Shown here: piece after piece, positions 9,042-16,752 of the stretch
Layout: every line of letters starts with the position of its first letter
How positions within the stretch are numbered: the stretch's first letter is position 1
Assembly (NCBI GenBank): GCA_947453945.1
Contig: CANGJB010000012.1
Coordinates: 1-64,000, forward strand
Direction of reading: 5' to 3'
DNA from: Sphingomonadaceae bacterium
Lineage (GTDB): Bacteria; Pseudomonadota; Alphaproteobacteria; Sphingomonadales; Sphingomonadaceae
DNA length: 64,000 nucleotides
Notes under the pieces: model-generated
Told to the model about the DNA's origin: nothing
The model's input: only the letters and a program-made list of their open reading frames with translations
Database searches by the model: none
Made by a program: the position numbers and the translations under genes

Positions 9042-9087
9042 GCACCGACAAAACCGACAAAAGGGGTTGCGTCGGTTTCGTCAGTGC
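9042..9087. repeat. Tandem CCGACAAAA pair within an imperfect inverted repeat
   Basis: CCGACAAAA occurs twice in tandem (9045-9062). The wider segment 9042-9058 pairs with 9071-9087 as 17-base arms with two mismatches and a 12-base loop. It lies just past the stop of the DUF3987 gene. There is no T-run, so it is not a typical terminator. A related GACAAAACCGACAA-like sequence occurs inside the primase gene (about 11234-11251, minus strand). It may be an iteron or origin-like element of the island, or a transcript-end hairpin. Confidence 0.45.
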
Positions 9088-9101
9088 CTTGCAGGGGAGT
9101 T

Positions 9102-10643
9102 TCAGGCGCGCAATGCCTTGGGGTTGGGGTGGTAAAGCGTGGACGGACGCCCTCCGCGCTCACTGGCTTCACCGGTAACGGCCATCAACCAATCAGCCTC
9201 GCACAATGCGTCCAAGCCTGCCGTAATGCGGTTCTTGTCGCCAAGGCCCGACCAGTTCTTGCGCTGAATGTCCCGCACCGTGAAGGGGTGGGGCAGATCG
9301 CCCCGCACCACGCGCCGCCAGATAGCCCGTGCGGCCTCGGCATTGTCGAGCGAAATGGAGGCATAAGCCCGCACGGCGTGGGTTTCGAGATAGCGCGCCC
9401 AGCCGAGTGCCTGCTTGACTGCTTCAAGGGAAACCGGGCCAATCCCATTGTTGGCAAGGTGACAAATCAGCGCCAGCCGGGGGATCAGACCGCGATATTT
9501 TGACAGGTGCGCCACCAATGCGGGCGACATTTCGTCACTCTTCAGGCGGCGTTCCAGCCCATAGCGCCAATCAGAAAACACTTCCTGTGCCTCGTCGGAA
9601 AACCGCAGGAAAGGCACCCCGCTCGATCCGTCGAAGTCATCGACTTGGGCGCGAACCTCGTGCACGTTCAGTTCGGCCAAGTCTTGATAGCACTCGTGCG
9701 CCATCCGGCGTGCTTCACTGTCCGGGTGACGATCCACCTCGCGGAACTCGCCTACAAAGTCAGGCCAAGCCAGAAGCTGGAAGCGCTGCACCATGCCATC
9801 ATCACGACGGCGCAGGCTTTCCCGCATATAGCTAGCGATACGGTTCGGCTGGGTGGTGCCACAAATCGACAGATTAACGGCAGGCACCCGAACCGTGCCG
9901 CGAACGATCCGGTCGAAGGTGTAGCCCTCCTGCCCTCCCCACCCGGCCATGAAGAAGCCGCGTGCCGCTGCCTTCTCCGGATTGTCCAGATCGTCCAGCA
10001 TTGACAGTAACTCGTCGCGGTAGACCATGATGCCGAAGGGATTGGCTGCACAAATCTCGCCCAGCTTCTCCGCCGTGGCATCGGTGGTGAAATAGCGCCA
10101 CTCCCTCGGCGGCTGAGGTTCCGCAACTGCCGCCAAGGTAGCCCTCGCCACGTCCGGCCCGAATTCCTTGAGCTGCTTCTTGGCCTCCCCCGTAGCCTTG
10201 TCCTGCTCCAGCTTGTGGAGCGCTTCTGCTGCCTTGAACTCGGCACGAGCCGTTTCGTTTGCCTTTGCGGCCTTCGCTTCAAGCCGCTTGATGGGTGCCA
10301 GTGCTTCGCTGGCCGCCGGGCTCTTCATGCTGCCGGGAGGCGCGACAACGCAGCCCCACAGATTGCCGACTTCAAGCCAATCGGTATGACGCTGAGGACG
10401 GATACCAATGCGACGTCCCAGAAGCGAGCCAGCAGCCACCATCGCCGGAATGGCTACCAGATCGATAGGGCAGTTCATCCGTTCGGCAATGTCCAGCACC
10501 CAACCGCGCAACATCGTAGGCAACAGGTCAGGCTTGAATGCCTCCACCCGAGGCAGTTCATCTCGCAGTGCGAGCGGTTCGGGCCAGCTATCAAATTCCT
10601 CGGCTTGCTCCAGCCGGTCGTGCATCTCGGGCTTAGTGGCCAT
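9102..10643 (-). CDS. DUF3987 (YfjI-like) helicase/primase-associated protein
   Basis: A 513-residue protein of the DUF3987 family found in replication modules of satellite phages and integrative elements. The N-terminus (AIPAMVAAGSLLGRR) and the P-loop-like CVVAPPGSMKSPA, at about residues 100-112, are characteristic. PPGSMKS replaces the classical GxxxxGKS, as in this family. I chose the ATG at 10643, which has GGAG eight bases upstream; a GTG at 10652 is an alternative. It overlaps the end of the primase gene by 11 bases, so both belong to one operon. Likely role: replication of the excised island. Biochemical activity is not settled for the family. Confidence 0.85.
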   Translation of the reverse strand: MATKPEMHDRLEQAEEFDSWPEPLALRDELPRVEAFKPDLLPTMLRGWVLDIAERMNCPIDLVAIPAMVAAGSLLGRRIGIRPQRHTDWLEVGNLWGCVVAPPGSMKSPAASEALAPIKRLEAKAAKANETARAEFKAAEALHKLEQDKATGEAKKQLKEFGPDVARATLAAVAEPQPPREWRYFTTDATAEKLGEICAANPFGIMVYRDELLSMLDDLDNPEKAAARGFFMAGWGGQEGYTFDRIVRGTVRVPAVNLSICGTTQPNRIASYMRESLRRRDDGMVQRFQLLAWPDFVGEFREVDRHPDSEARRMAHECYQDLAELNVHEVRAQVDDFDGSSGVPFLRFSDEAQEVFSDWRYGLERRLKSDEMSPALVAHLSKYRGLIPRLALICHLANNGIGPVSLEAVKQALGWARYLETHAVRAYASISLDNAEAARAIWRRVVRGDLPHPFTVRDIQRKNWSGLGDKNRITAGLDALCEADWLMAVTGEASERGGRPSTLYHPNPKALRA

Positions 10644-11544
10644 GTCCGGCACTCCGCAATTCGTCGTTAAAGTCCTTGAAGCCCTGAAGGGGCCGCAGAA
10701 TGCGGACGTTCAGTCCCCGCGTGGCATAAGTGCGCGCAGCCTTTTCGGCTGCTTCCCGGCCCGCTGCGTCATTGTCCGCACCAATCAGGATGGAGTTGAT
10801 GCCCGGAGGGAACTGCATGGCAGGCAAAAACGATGAGCCAGCCGCTACCCATACCGGCCCACCCAACATCAACGCCAACGACAGGCCATCCTCGGGGCCT
10901 TCGCACACAGTTACGCAGCCCGTGTCGTCCAAATCGCCCAGCCGGATAGCCCCGCCCTTGATCGATCCCAGCGACAGCTTCGGCTTTTCTACGTCAGCTT
11001 TGCCCTGCCCATCATCGGCCAGCCAGATGCGCTGAATGCCGACAACCTCGCCGCTCACGTTGCGCACTGCACAGACAAGGCAAGGCAACCGCCCGTGATC
11101 GGGGTAGGGCAGCCCCAGGAAGCGCAAGTCTTGCGGGAAGGGCGGCGCAATACCCCGCCACTGCAAGTATGCCTCGGCAACCGTGCCATTCACCGGCCCA
11201 GCCCGATCCCAAATTGCGCGAGCGTGTGCGGTATTGTCGGTTTTGTCAGTGGGGGTGAGCCTCGGCAAACGAGCCTTAGGTACATCGCCTGCACCGAGCA
11301 TCCGCGCTGCCTCTTGCAGCGTGACGCCATAGGCCCGCTGCACAAGGTCAAGCACATCACCCGATGCATTGCAGCCGAAGCAATGGAAGCGGCGGCCATT
11401 GTCGAAGATGGTGAAACTGGGGGAGCGGTCTGCATGCAACGGGCAGCGCGCTACCCATTCATTGCCAGCCGACCGCAAGACCACCAACTTCCCGGCCACT
11501 TCCGGCAAGGGGTTGTCCCTGCGAATTTGATCCAAGTCGATCAT
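10633..11544 (-). CDS. DNA primase with CHC2-like zinc finger and TOPRIM domain
   Basis: A 303-residue protein. Residues 1-75 form a CHC2-type zinc ribbon with CPLH and FHCFGC, as in DnaG-type primases (CPLHADRSPSF, RRFHCFGCNASGD). The C-terminal half carries a TOPRIM-like fold: CEGPEDGLSLAL (conserved Glu) and the acidic segment LIGADNDAAG. I chose the ATG at 11544 because it overlaps the alpA stop as ATGA and places the zinc finger at the N-terminus. It probably primes replication of the island together with the DUF3987 protein. It is shorter than DnaG, as is usual for phage-satellite primases. Confidence 0.88.
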   Translation of the reverse strand: MIDLDQIRRDNPLPEVAGKLVVLRSAGNEWVARCPLHADRSPSFTIFDNGRRFHCFGCNASGDVLDLVQRAYGVTLQEAARMLGAGDVPKARLPRLTPTDKTDNTAHARAIWDRAGPVNGTVAEAYLQWRGIAPPFPQDLRFLGLPYPDHGRLPCLVCAVRNVSGEVVGIQRIWLADDGQGKADVEKPKLSLGSIKGGAIRLGDLDDTGCVTVCEGPEDGLSLALMLGGPVWVAAGSSFLPAMQFPPGINSILIGADNDAAGREAAEKAARTYATRGLNVRILRPLQGFKDFNDELRSAGHGH

Positions 11545-11747
11545 GCCACCGCCCCCTCGCTGGTGGAGCGGGTGACGCGGCTGGCAAGCCATGCATCAAG
11601 ATCGGCCTTGCGATAACGCACCGCCGATCCAAGCTTTACATATACAGGGCCGCCGCCGCTGATGCGAAAACGCTCAAGAGTGGGCTTCCCGAGACGGACA
11701 TATCCTGCCGCCTCCTTCGTGTTCATAACGTCCAATGTCGCCTCCAT
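11541..11747 (-). CDS. AlpA/MerR-like helix-turn-helix DNA-binding protein (excisionase-like)
   Basis: A 68-residue protein with the winged-helix layout of the AlpA/excisionase family: MNTKEAAGYVRLGKPTLERF forms the helix-turn-helix, followed by GPVYVKLGSAVRYRKADLDAWL, the standard wing and final helix. It lies between the integrase/hypothetical pair and the primase, and its stop overlaps the primase start. Proteins of this type act as excisionase or as activator of the integrase in P4-like islands. Which of these applies here cannot be told. Confidence 0.85.
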   Translation of the reverse strand: MEATLDVMNTKEAAGYVRLGKPTLERFRISGGGPVYVKLGSAVRYRKADLDAWLASRVTRSTSEGAVA

Positions 11748-11818
11748 TCGTTTGGCGACACCCCAGCTATGATACGAACAATTCCCCGCAAAAATGAATG
11801 TAGGGAATTAAGTGCTGG

Positions 11819-12517
11819 TCAGGGAGCCTTTTTTGGCCTGCCCCGTTTCCTTTGAGAATAGACCTCGCGCCAAACATCCTCGAAGACTGACTTTTTGGGA
11901 CTTTGCGTCCCTTGAGAGACCTTGAAGAGCCTCCATCCATTCTTCATGTCCGTCACATCGCTTGAGCGTATCCATATGGCAATCTGCCCGTCTGTCATTC
12001 CCGACGAGGAAGGCTGGCTGCGTTGACGCGGCCTTGCAGGCCGAGCCGCTGATGCACCGGGATAGGTTGAAAGAAACCTCCGTTCGTCAAAACGAATTTG
12101 GCTAAAAAGGAGCACGCCATCTTCAGTTCGAAATGTGGGATCGCCTGCCTCGTCCGGTACTTGAAGCCGATGGTGGATATGCAGTCGCACCAAGCCTGCT
12201 TCGGTGTCCAGATCGACGATTTGGGCACGTAAGGTGGTTTCGCCAGCATCGTCTTGCGGGCCTGCTGCTGCGGCCAGATACAGTCGAAGACTGTCGAGGC
12301 TGTAAGCGGTCATTTCAACCGCCGCCCCTCCCTTATTTTGAGGAATACCGTTCATGGCATAGCCATCGGACCGAACCAATCCAGACACCGCGTCTGGTGG
12401 CAATTCGGTAACGAGCTGCTTGAAAAGCTCGCGCTCCGTCCGCTCCAACCCCAGCCGCTTGATGGCCTCCCCCGGCGTGATCCATCGAACTACCGGCTCA
12501 TCAACCAACCCGTTCAT
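11819..12517 (-). CDS. Hypothetical island protein between integrase and alpA
   Basis: A 232-residue soluble protein with no recognised domain. Its ATG at 12517 overlaps the integrase TGA (ATGA), so it is probably co-translated with it. The N-terminus begins with WITPGEAIKRLGL, reminiscent of a domain in other phage-like proteins. The C-terminus is basic (KRGRPKKAP), an AT-hook-like tail that could bind DNA. Context (int, this gene, alpA, primase, DUF3987) points to a role in island regulation or excision; that is inference. Confidence 0.7.
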   Translation of the reverse strand: MNGLVDEPVVRWITPGEAIKRLGLERTERELFKQLVTELPPDAVSGLVRSDGYAMNGIPQNKGGAAVEMTAYSLDSLRLYLAAAAGPQDDAGETTLRAQIVDLDTEAGLVRLHIHHRLQVPDEAGDPTFRTEDGVLLFSQIRFDERRFLSTYPGASAARPARPRQRSQPSSSGMTDGQIAIWIRSSDVTDMKNGWRLFKVSQGTQSPKKSVFEDVWREVYSQRKRGRPKKAP

Positions 12518-13869
12518 GCCCGCTGATTTCCTGCCGAGAGAGGCACCACGTTCGAGGCATCCTTTGGATGGATTAGGGTCTCAATATGCTGCTCCCAAGC
12601 TTTTAGGGCAGCCCGCTTCTCATCTTTCCAATCGTGCTGCTGATAGATGCCCGCCACGCCTGCCCTTGCACCGGACACGTGGTTGAGGACCGCCTCTGTC
12701 ACCTCGAACCGGACGCCCAGCCGCTGAAATCCGGTTGCAACCGTGCGCCGGAAATCATGAATGCGCCATGCTTCAAGGTGTGCCGGTTTTTCCTTGCTAC
12801 CGCGCGCCTCGCCGATGGCCTTGTCGAGCGCGTTCTTGGCTTTTGTGATCCCCGAAATGGGGGTGCGCCCGGTCGTTGTCAGAACGTGACCCAGCTTCGG
12901 CCATTTGATCCCGTCCAGATCGTTGACTTGGGCCTTTACCTGAACTGCGAGTGCCAGTTGGTCCAGTTCAGCAATCACCGCGTCAGTGAGAGGCACCAGC
13001 TGCACCGACTTGTTCTTGGCGCGCGCCGCCGGGATCACCCAGATTTGGGCATCGCGGTCCAGTTCTGCCCATGTCATCCCAGCCACCTCGCTGCGCCGTT
13101 GCGCTGTCAACACCAGCAAGCGAAAGAACGCATTGAACGGTTTCGCCAGCGTATCGGTTGCGCGCCACAGGTCTGCAAGCTCATCGTCGGCAAGCACTCG
13201 CTGCCGCGCCTTGGGGGCATCAGGCTTCGCCATCGCGCGCAGCGGATTAACTTCGACGACCCCCCGCTCTTTCATGGCCCAGCTAAACAGGGTTGAGGCA
13301 TAGGCAAAAACAGCACGGCGCATCCCGCGCTTATGCGAGGGGATTGCGTCAAGGATGGGTTGCAGATCGGCGCGGGTGATATGAGGCAGGGGCTTATTTG
13401 CCAACGCCGGGCTCAAGTATCGATCGATCACCAGCCGCGCCAGCGCGACACTGGACGGACGGCGTTCGCGGTCGTTTTCGTACCAATCAATGAACTTGGG
13501 AGCGAGCCGCGAGAATGTTAGCTCGCCTTCAAGCCGCGCGCGTTCATCAGCAAGACGCTGCGCCTCTACTTTAGCGGCCTTAGCTTCGTCCTCGGCTTGG
13601 CGCGGATCAATGCCGCCCTCAACCATCGCGGCAAGCTGCTTGGCGCGGGTACGTGCTTGGTCAGGGGTCAGAGCACCATGCTTGCCAATGGTATAGCGCC
13701 GGGTTGGGTTACCGCGCCCACCAACGCGATATTGCAGCAGATAGACCTTGGCACCGGCTGGCGTGACCTTCACGCCAAAACCCGACAGATCATCATCCCA
13801 GAGGAACAGGTCGGACGTCCCTGCCTTGATCGCATCAACTGCGCGCTTCGTGATTGTTCCGGTTGCCAC
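12514..13869 (-). CDS. int: Tyrosine recombinase integrase, P4 family
   Basis: A 451-residue integrase with an N-terminal DUF4102 arm-binding domain (GFGVKVTPAGAKVYLLQYR), a SAM-like core-binding domain (about 115-215) and a C-terminal catalytic domain. Catalytic residues are visible: R258 (TAQRRSE), H371 and R374 (HDFRR), H397 (LNHVSG) and nucleophile Y409 (AGIYQQHDW). I chose the GTG start at 13869 because AAGGAGG lies seven bases upstream; the longer TTG start lacks this. It lies 146 bp from the att repeat at 14016, faces into the island, and heads an operon with alpA and primase. It appears intact and is the probable recombinase for the tRNA-Lys site. Confidence 0.95.
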   Translation of the reverse strand: MATGTITKRAVDAIKAGTSDLFLWDDDLSGFGVKVTPAGAKVYLLQYRVGGRGNPTRRYTIGKHGALTPDQARTRAKQLAAMVEGGIDPRQAEDEAKAAKVEAQRLADERARLEGELTFSRLAPKFIDWYENDRERRPSSVALARLVIDRYLSPALANKPLPHITRADLQPILDAIPSHKRGMRRAVFAYASTLFSWAMKERGVVEVNPLRAMAKPDAPKARQRVLADDELADLWRATDTLAKPFNAFFRLLVLTAQRRSEVAGMTWAELDRDAQIWVIPAARAKNKSVQLVPLTDAVIAELDQLALAVQVKAQVNDLDGIKWPKLGHVLTTTGRTPISGITKAKNALDKAIGEARGSKEKPAHLEAWRIHDFRRTVATGFQRLGVRFEVTEAVLNHVSGARAGVAGIYQQHDWKDEKRAALKAWEQHIETLIHPKDASNVVPLSAGNQRA

Positions 13870-13891
13870 CGCCCTGCCTCCTTGCTGCTCT

Positions 13892-13923
13892 AGCAATCAC
13901 ATAGTAAGCACCAGCAATCACAT
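13892..13923. promoter_or_regulatory. Direct repeat AGCAATCACAT x2 in the integrase promoter region
   Basis: AGCAATCACAT occurs at 13892-13902 and again at 13913-13923, 21 bases apart, about two helical turns. It lies between the integrase start and the att core. This is a plausible place for integrase arm-type sites or an AlpA/repressor operator. The assignment is positional only. Confidence 0.4.
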
Positions 13924-14015
13924 TCGCAATGGCGTCAGACGACGGGAGGAGATAAAAACCACCAAAAACCCGCATTATCGGAAGCTGAGCCTCGGCAATC
14001 AACCGTTTCATCAAT

Positions 14016-14062
14016 AACTTTTAATCAGTAGGTCGCTGGTTCGAACCCAGCAGGGCTCACCA
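14016..14062 (+). other. att: Attachment site: 47-bp copy of the tRNA-Lys(UUU) 3' half
   Basis: The sequence folds as the 3' half of a tRNA. It has an anticodon loop CTTTTAA (anticodon TTT), a T-arm GCTGG-TTCGAAC-CCAGC, an acceptor strand AGGGCTC, discriminator A and encoded CCA. The 5' half is missing, so it is not a functional tRNA gene. The same 47 bases recur exactly at 17699-17745. It marks the junction between the intact island on the left and the decayed island on the right. The intact tRNA should be left of the window. Confidence 0.9.
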
Positions 14063-14312
14063 CTTTTACCCTTTAAAATTAAAGGGATAGGATGAGCGCA
14101 AAGCCTCATCCTGCGGCGTAAAAAAGTAATAAACTCTAATAAACTTTTACACCCGTGATCTCGGTGTGGGTAGGGAGCTGCACGGGATTCGCGGCTAGTG
14201 CCTTCGCGCCGTTGCGCTGGACGAGTTTGGAGAGCCATAAGCCTCCGAGTCCAGCAGTGACGGAGCCCTGACTTGCCCTCCAGTTTCTGATCGGAAATCG
14301 GCACTCTCACTG
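14063..14312. other. Spacer with no supported gene
   Basis: Between the att core and the duplicated leader there is no convincing coding region. The only long frame is antisense to the tRNA remnant (see rejected items). No strong hairpin or promoter was seen. Confidence 0.5.
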
Positions 14313-14455
14313 ATGATCGTCAGTGGCGTCTGGTCAAACTGACCAGGGCGGGATAGCCTCTCGGTCTGGTCGGAAAGCAGGGGCGACGAGTGAGGAAAAT
14401 TGCGGCAGCGTTGGCTTTGGTGACGATGTGCGTGGGACAGCAGGGGAACGCGCAG
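14313..14455 (+). repeat. Duplicated promoter/leader segment, copy 1 (with 14953-15095)
   Basis: About 143 bp upstream of and into the first secreted-protein gene is repeated 640 bp downstream. The shared block includes CAGTGGCG, the palindrome, GGGCGGGATAG-like sequence, the GTG start context and the first 20 or so codons (MRKIA...). Divergence is moderate, concentrated in the middle. This indicates an ancestral duplication of regulatory region plus signal peptide followed by unrelated mature sequences. Confidence 0.7.
14330..14346. promoter_or_regulatory. Palindromic operator candidate CTGGTCA-AAC-TGACCAG
   Basis: A perfect inverted repeat with 7-bp arms and a 3-bp centre, 44 bp upstream of the GTG start at 14390. 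The second leader keeps it in a slightly degraded form (TGATCA-AAC-TGACCA, 14971-14985). Conservation of the palindrome in both copies while flanks drift supports a binding site. The regulator is unknown. Confidence 0.5.
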
Positions 14456-14896
14456 GAGACGGCAAAGAGCGATGTAAATCCAAAATTATGGGAGAGGACA
14501 GCCGATTTGCGTGCGTTTTATTGCATCGAATTTTTTAAAGAAATGTACGGAGATACCGACAAAGACCGTCAAGAAAATTTGAAATTTTCGGCAGAAACAG
14601 CCGTCAAACACTCTAGCCCCGATAAGATCGGAGTTACAAGGCAATTTTGGTATGAAATTATTTTTTCCTATGAAAAAATTCAACGCTATGTAGCGTATCG
14701 ATTGAGTTCTAACGCTTTTGATCAAGCTGTAGCTGCTTATGCCGTGTCAGAGTACAGAGCAGATGCTAGTCAGGTTAATCCTTCTAAGAATTGCAGGGGG
14801 AACGATTTCGTTTGTACCCAAAATTTTATTGAAAAATCAATATGGCGGCAAAAGACTAGACAATATTGTTTCAATAGTAAGTGGCTTGATTTCTGA
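14390..14896 (+). CDS. Hypothetical secreted protein (GTG start)
   Basis: A 168-residue protein with a clear signal peptide (RKIAAALALVTMCVG, cleavage near GNAQE). The mature part is largely helical, with four Cys residues, two near the C-terminus (CRGNDFVC) that could form a disulphide. The GTG start is preceded by GGGGCGACGA, and the same start context occurs in the paralogous gene at 15030. Base composition is more AT-rich than the flanking chromosome, consistent with island cargo. Probable location: periplasm. No family recognised. Confidence 0.65.
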   Translation: MRKIAAALALVTMCVGQQGNAQETAKSDVNPKLWERTADLRAFYCIEFFKEMYGDTDKDRQENLKFSAETAVKHSSPDKIGVTRQFWYEIIFSYEKIQRYVAYRLSSNAFDQAVAAYAVSEYRADASQVNPSKNCRGNDFVCTQNFIEKSIWRQKTRQYCFNSKWLDF

Positions 14897-14952
14897 TAAT
14901 TTTCATATCCAAATTAGAGTTTGATATGATTTTACTCAATTTGCAGTTTTTT

Positions 14953-15095
14953 ACGATCATCAGTGGCGCCTGATCAAACTGACCAGAGCGGGATAGTGTA
15001 AGTTTCTGAGCAGAAAACGGGGACGACCAGTGCGAAAAATTGCGGTAGCGTTGACATTTGTAACGCTGTGCCTGTCGCAGCAAGGCTACGCACAG
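14953..15095 (+). repeat. Duplicated promoter/leader segment, copy 2
   Basis: Counterpart of 14313-14455, in the same orientation. It carries the degraded palindrome at 14971-14985, the GTG start at 15030 and a near-identical signal-peptide start (RKIAVAL). After about codon 22 the two genes no longer resemble each other. Confidence 0.7.
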
Positions 15096-15512
15096 CCTTC
15101 ATCCGCCGTAGTTTTTGTTAAATGCCAGACTAATGGATGGGTCGGAGGCATGAAGGTTAAAAATTCTATTTCTTATTACTGAGCTGAACCAGGCGATATA
15201 CGAGCGTGGGTCGAAGATATTGGCGATTGGAGTCCGAATTGGTGCGGATATAGATCGGTTCACAACGAGATATTATCGGCAGAATGTGGGTTTAATGACA
15301 AAAAGATTTTCGCTCGGGTTTTAGCCAAAAATCCTTTCGGGAATAGTGAAAATGATCGAATATTTTTTGATATAAGTAGAATTAACGGAAAGCTAACAGA
15401 TGAAACCACTCACTATCTGAAAGATGGGAGTGAATTTAAAATTTTCATGACTGGGGTTTGTGAAAAATTTAATCCAATAGAGCTAAAATATAGAGGAAAA
15501 ACAATATTTTGA
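15030..15512 (+). pseudogene. Second secreted-protein gene interrupted by an in-frame TGA
   Basis: Starting at GTG 15030 (same context as the gene at 14390), the frame gives a signal peptide (RKIAVALTFVTLCLSQQGYA) and continues to TGA at 15180-15182 (codon 51). It then stays open for 109 more codons to a second TGA at 15510-15512. The downstream part has ordinary coding character (CGFNDKKIF, IFFDISRING, FMTGVCEKF). A single TGG-to-TGA change would explain it, giving an intended product of about 160 residues. Either a recent pseudogene or a truncated 50-residue peptide is made. No SECIS-like or other recoding evidence was seen. Confidence 0.7.
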
Positions 15513-15673
15513 TTCCGTTCTTTTGCCGATTTTACGTCAATCGAACTTAGAGGCGGTGTCGAGCTTGATCGAATCACGCGCCGTCCCCACCTTCTATATA
15601 CCGCTGCGTGATCTACAACGATGAACGTACCACCGACGATCCCACAGACTGGCAGCACATTGCCGATCAGAAA

Positions 15674-16135
15674 TCACGCTCCGACCGGAAACAGCCCCTT
15701 CGCCACGTTCTCGATGATCGCTTCGGCTTGCTTGAGCTTTCGGCTCACGCCCGAGGTCATCGACAGCTTCTTGTCCTTGGCGGCGGCATCGTTGGATTTG
15801 AGCTCCTCGGCTGTCAGCCGCGCAGACACCCCAACCTTCTGAGCGATCTGCCACAGCGGCATCTTGGGGTTGGCTAGCCTGAGGTCATAGCAGTCTAGGG
15901 TCGCCCTGAGAGCCGTCACCTCGGAAGCCTTAGCAAGCGGATAGCGCGCCTTGCTGGTCTTGACCCGTTTCTCACCGCGCTTTCGCGTTTCGCTCTCCTT
16001 GAGGATCTTGTTGATCCCCAGGGTGATTGCTCGACGCCGGTAGTCCAGCGGGATCGCAACCAGCAGCACGTTATCGTCTCGACCCAGTTCGATCAGCTCC
16101 AAAGCCTCCTCGTCGGACAGCGCCCATACGCCCAC
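15674..16135 (-). CDS. Hypothetical protein, probably 5'-truncated
   Basis: A 153-residue basic helical protein (SDEEALELIELG ... VSRKLKQAEAIIENVAKG). The assigned GTG at 16135 has no good ribosome site. The frame stays open upstream to 16174 without an ATG, and the next stop coincides with the start of a divergent plus-strand gene. The true 5' end has probably been lost at a recombination joint inside this decayed island. No family recognised; DNA association is possible from its charge. Confidence 0.5.
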   Translation of the reverse strand: MGVWALSDEEALELIELGRDDNVLLVAIPLDYRRRAITLGINKILKESETRKRGEKRVKTSKARYPLAKASEVTALRATLDCYDLRLANPKMPLWQIAQKVGVSARLTAEELKSNDAAAKDKKLSMTSGVSRKLKQAEAIIENVAKGLFPVGA

Positions 16136-16163
16136 CGGTGAAGGCGGCTCCGCAAACAGGCGG

Positions 16164-16502
16164 ATGCGCGCTCACCTCAGCGCGGCTATCGAGGAATGCA
16201 AGCAGCGCTCATTCGCTTGGAATTATTATAAGCCAAAGAAGGGCATTAATCCACCTCTTCTGGGTCCGTACTGCACTGCTGATGATGTTAGAAGTGCATT
16301 CAAGGAGAGCCCCGTCGAAGTTCTCAAATCTTTGGAGTACGCTGGCTATAATCAGCATAAGACGTGGATGGAGGCTGAACAGGCTGTAAGCCGCAAATAC
16401 AAGCGATTTACGGATAAAGCTTGCCAGCCCTTCCAGCACGCAAACTCAGTTATTAGGGATTGCGTGAGTTTCGATGACGGGTGCGCTGTGATGGCAGCCT
16501 AA
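16164..16502 (+). CDS. Hypothetical protein of the decayed island
   Basis: A 112-residue soluble protein (DDVRSAFKESPVEVLKSLEYAGYN). It is followed 31 bp later by a strong intrinsic terminator on the same strand, which supports a real transcription unit. Its start is uncertain: the ATG at 16164 lies in sequence shared with the open end of the opposing frame, so the gene may also be a 5'-truncated fragment. No family recognised. Confidence 0.5.
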   Translation: MRAHLSAAIEECKQRSFAWNYYKPKKGINPPLLGPYCTADDVRSAFKESPVEVLKSLEYAGYNQHKTWMEAEQAVSRKYKRFTDKACQPFQHANSVIRDCVSFDDGCAVMAA

Positions 16503-16533
16503 ACCGACGACCATTTCCTATAAGAAACGCTAC

Positions 16534-16556
16534 CCCCGCTTCGGCGGGGGTTTTTG
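16534..16556 (+). terminator. Intrinsic terminator after 16164-16502
   Basis: Perfect 7-bp GC stem CCCCCGC (16534-16540), TTCG tetraloop, GCGGGGG (16545-16551), then TTTTT (16552-16556). Confidence 0.9.
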
Positions 16557-16600
16557 CGTTTGGCAGACCCTAAATACATCGACAGCCGATGGAGGGACCA

Positions 16601-16738
16601 ATGCTGGAGGAAATGCCGAAGCCGATCGAGCGACACGAGATTGTCGGGCTGATCGAGGAATACGAAGATAACCTAGGGATATCGGAGGACATACGTGCTT
16701 GGTCAGGGGTCAGAGCACCATGCTTGCCGATGGTATAG
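16601..16738 (+). CDS. Short truncated ORF opposite the chimeric integrase 3' end
   Basis: ATG at 16601 follows a good ribosome site (GGAGGGACCA). The frame encodes about 31 acidic, helical residues (MLEEMPKPIERHEIVGLIEE and on) and then enters the 61-bp integrase-derived patch on its antisense strand, stopping at TAG 16736-16738 after 45 codons. The first 31 residues look like the start of a real gene whose remainder was replaced by the patch. Function unknown. Confidence 0.4.
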   Translation: MLEEMPKPIERHEIVGLIEEYEDNLGISEDIRAWSGVRAPCLPMV

Positions 16739-16752
16739 CGCCGGGTCGGGTT
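16692..16752. repeat. 61-bp patch shared with the intact integrase (13650-13710)
   Basis: The two 61-base segments differ at only two positions by eye, in the same orientation, although the surrounding genes are unrelated or only distantly related. In the intact integrase it encodes NPTRRYTIGKHGALTPDQAR in the DUF4102 domain; here it forms the 3' part of the truncated integrase frame. Confidence 0.85.

Noticed and set aside
14016..14062. A functional tRNA-Lys gene
   Set aside because: The 5' half (acceptor 5' strand, D-arm, 5' anticodon stem) is missing at both copies.
14011..14310. 99-codon minus-strand frame overlapping the att core
   Set aside because: It is antisense to the tRNA remnant (WVRTSDLLIKS is the familiar translation of a tRNA T-arm region) and has no domain or ribosome site.
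15180..15182. In-frame TGA as selenocysteine codon
   Set aside because: No Sec-family context or hairpin of the bacterial SECIS type was seen; a nonsense mutation is simpler.
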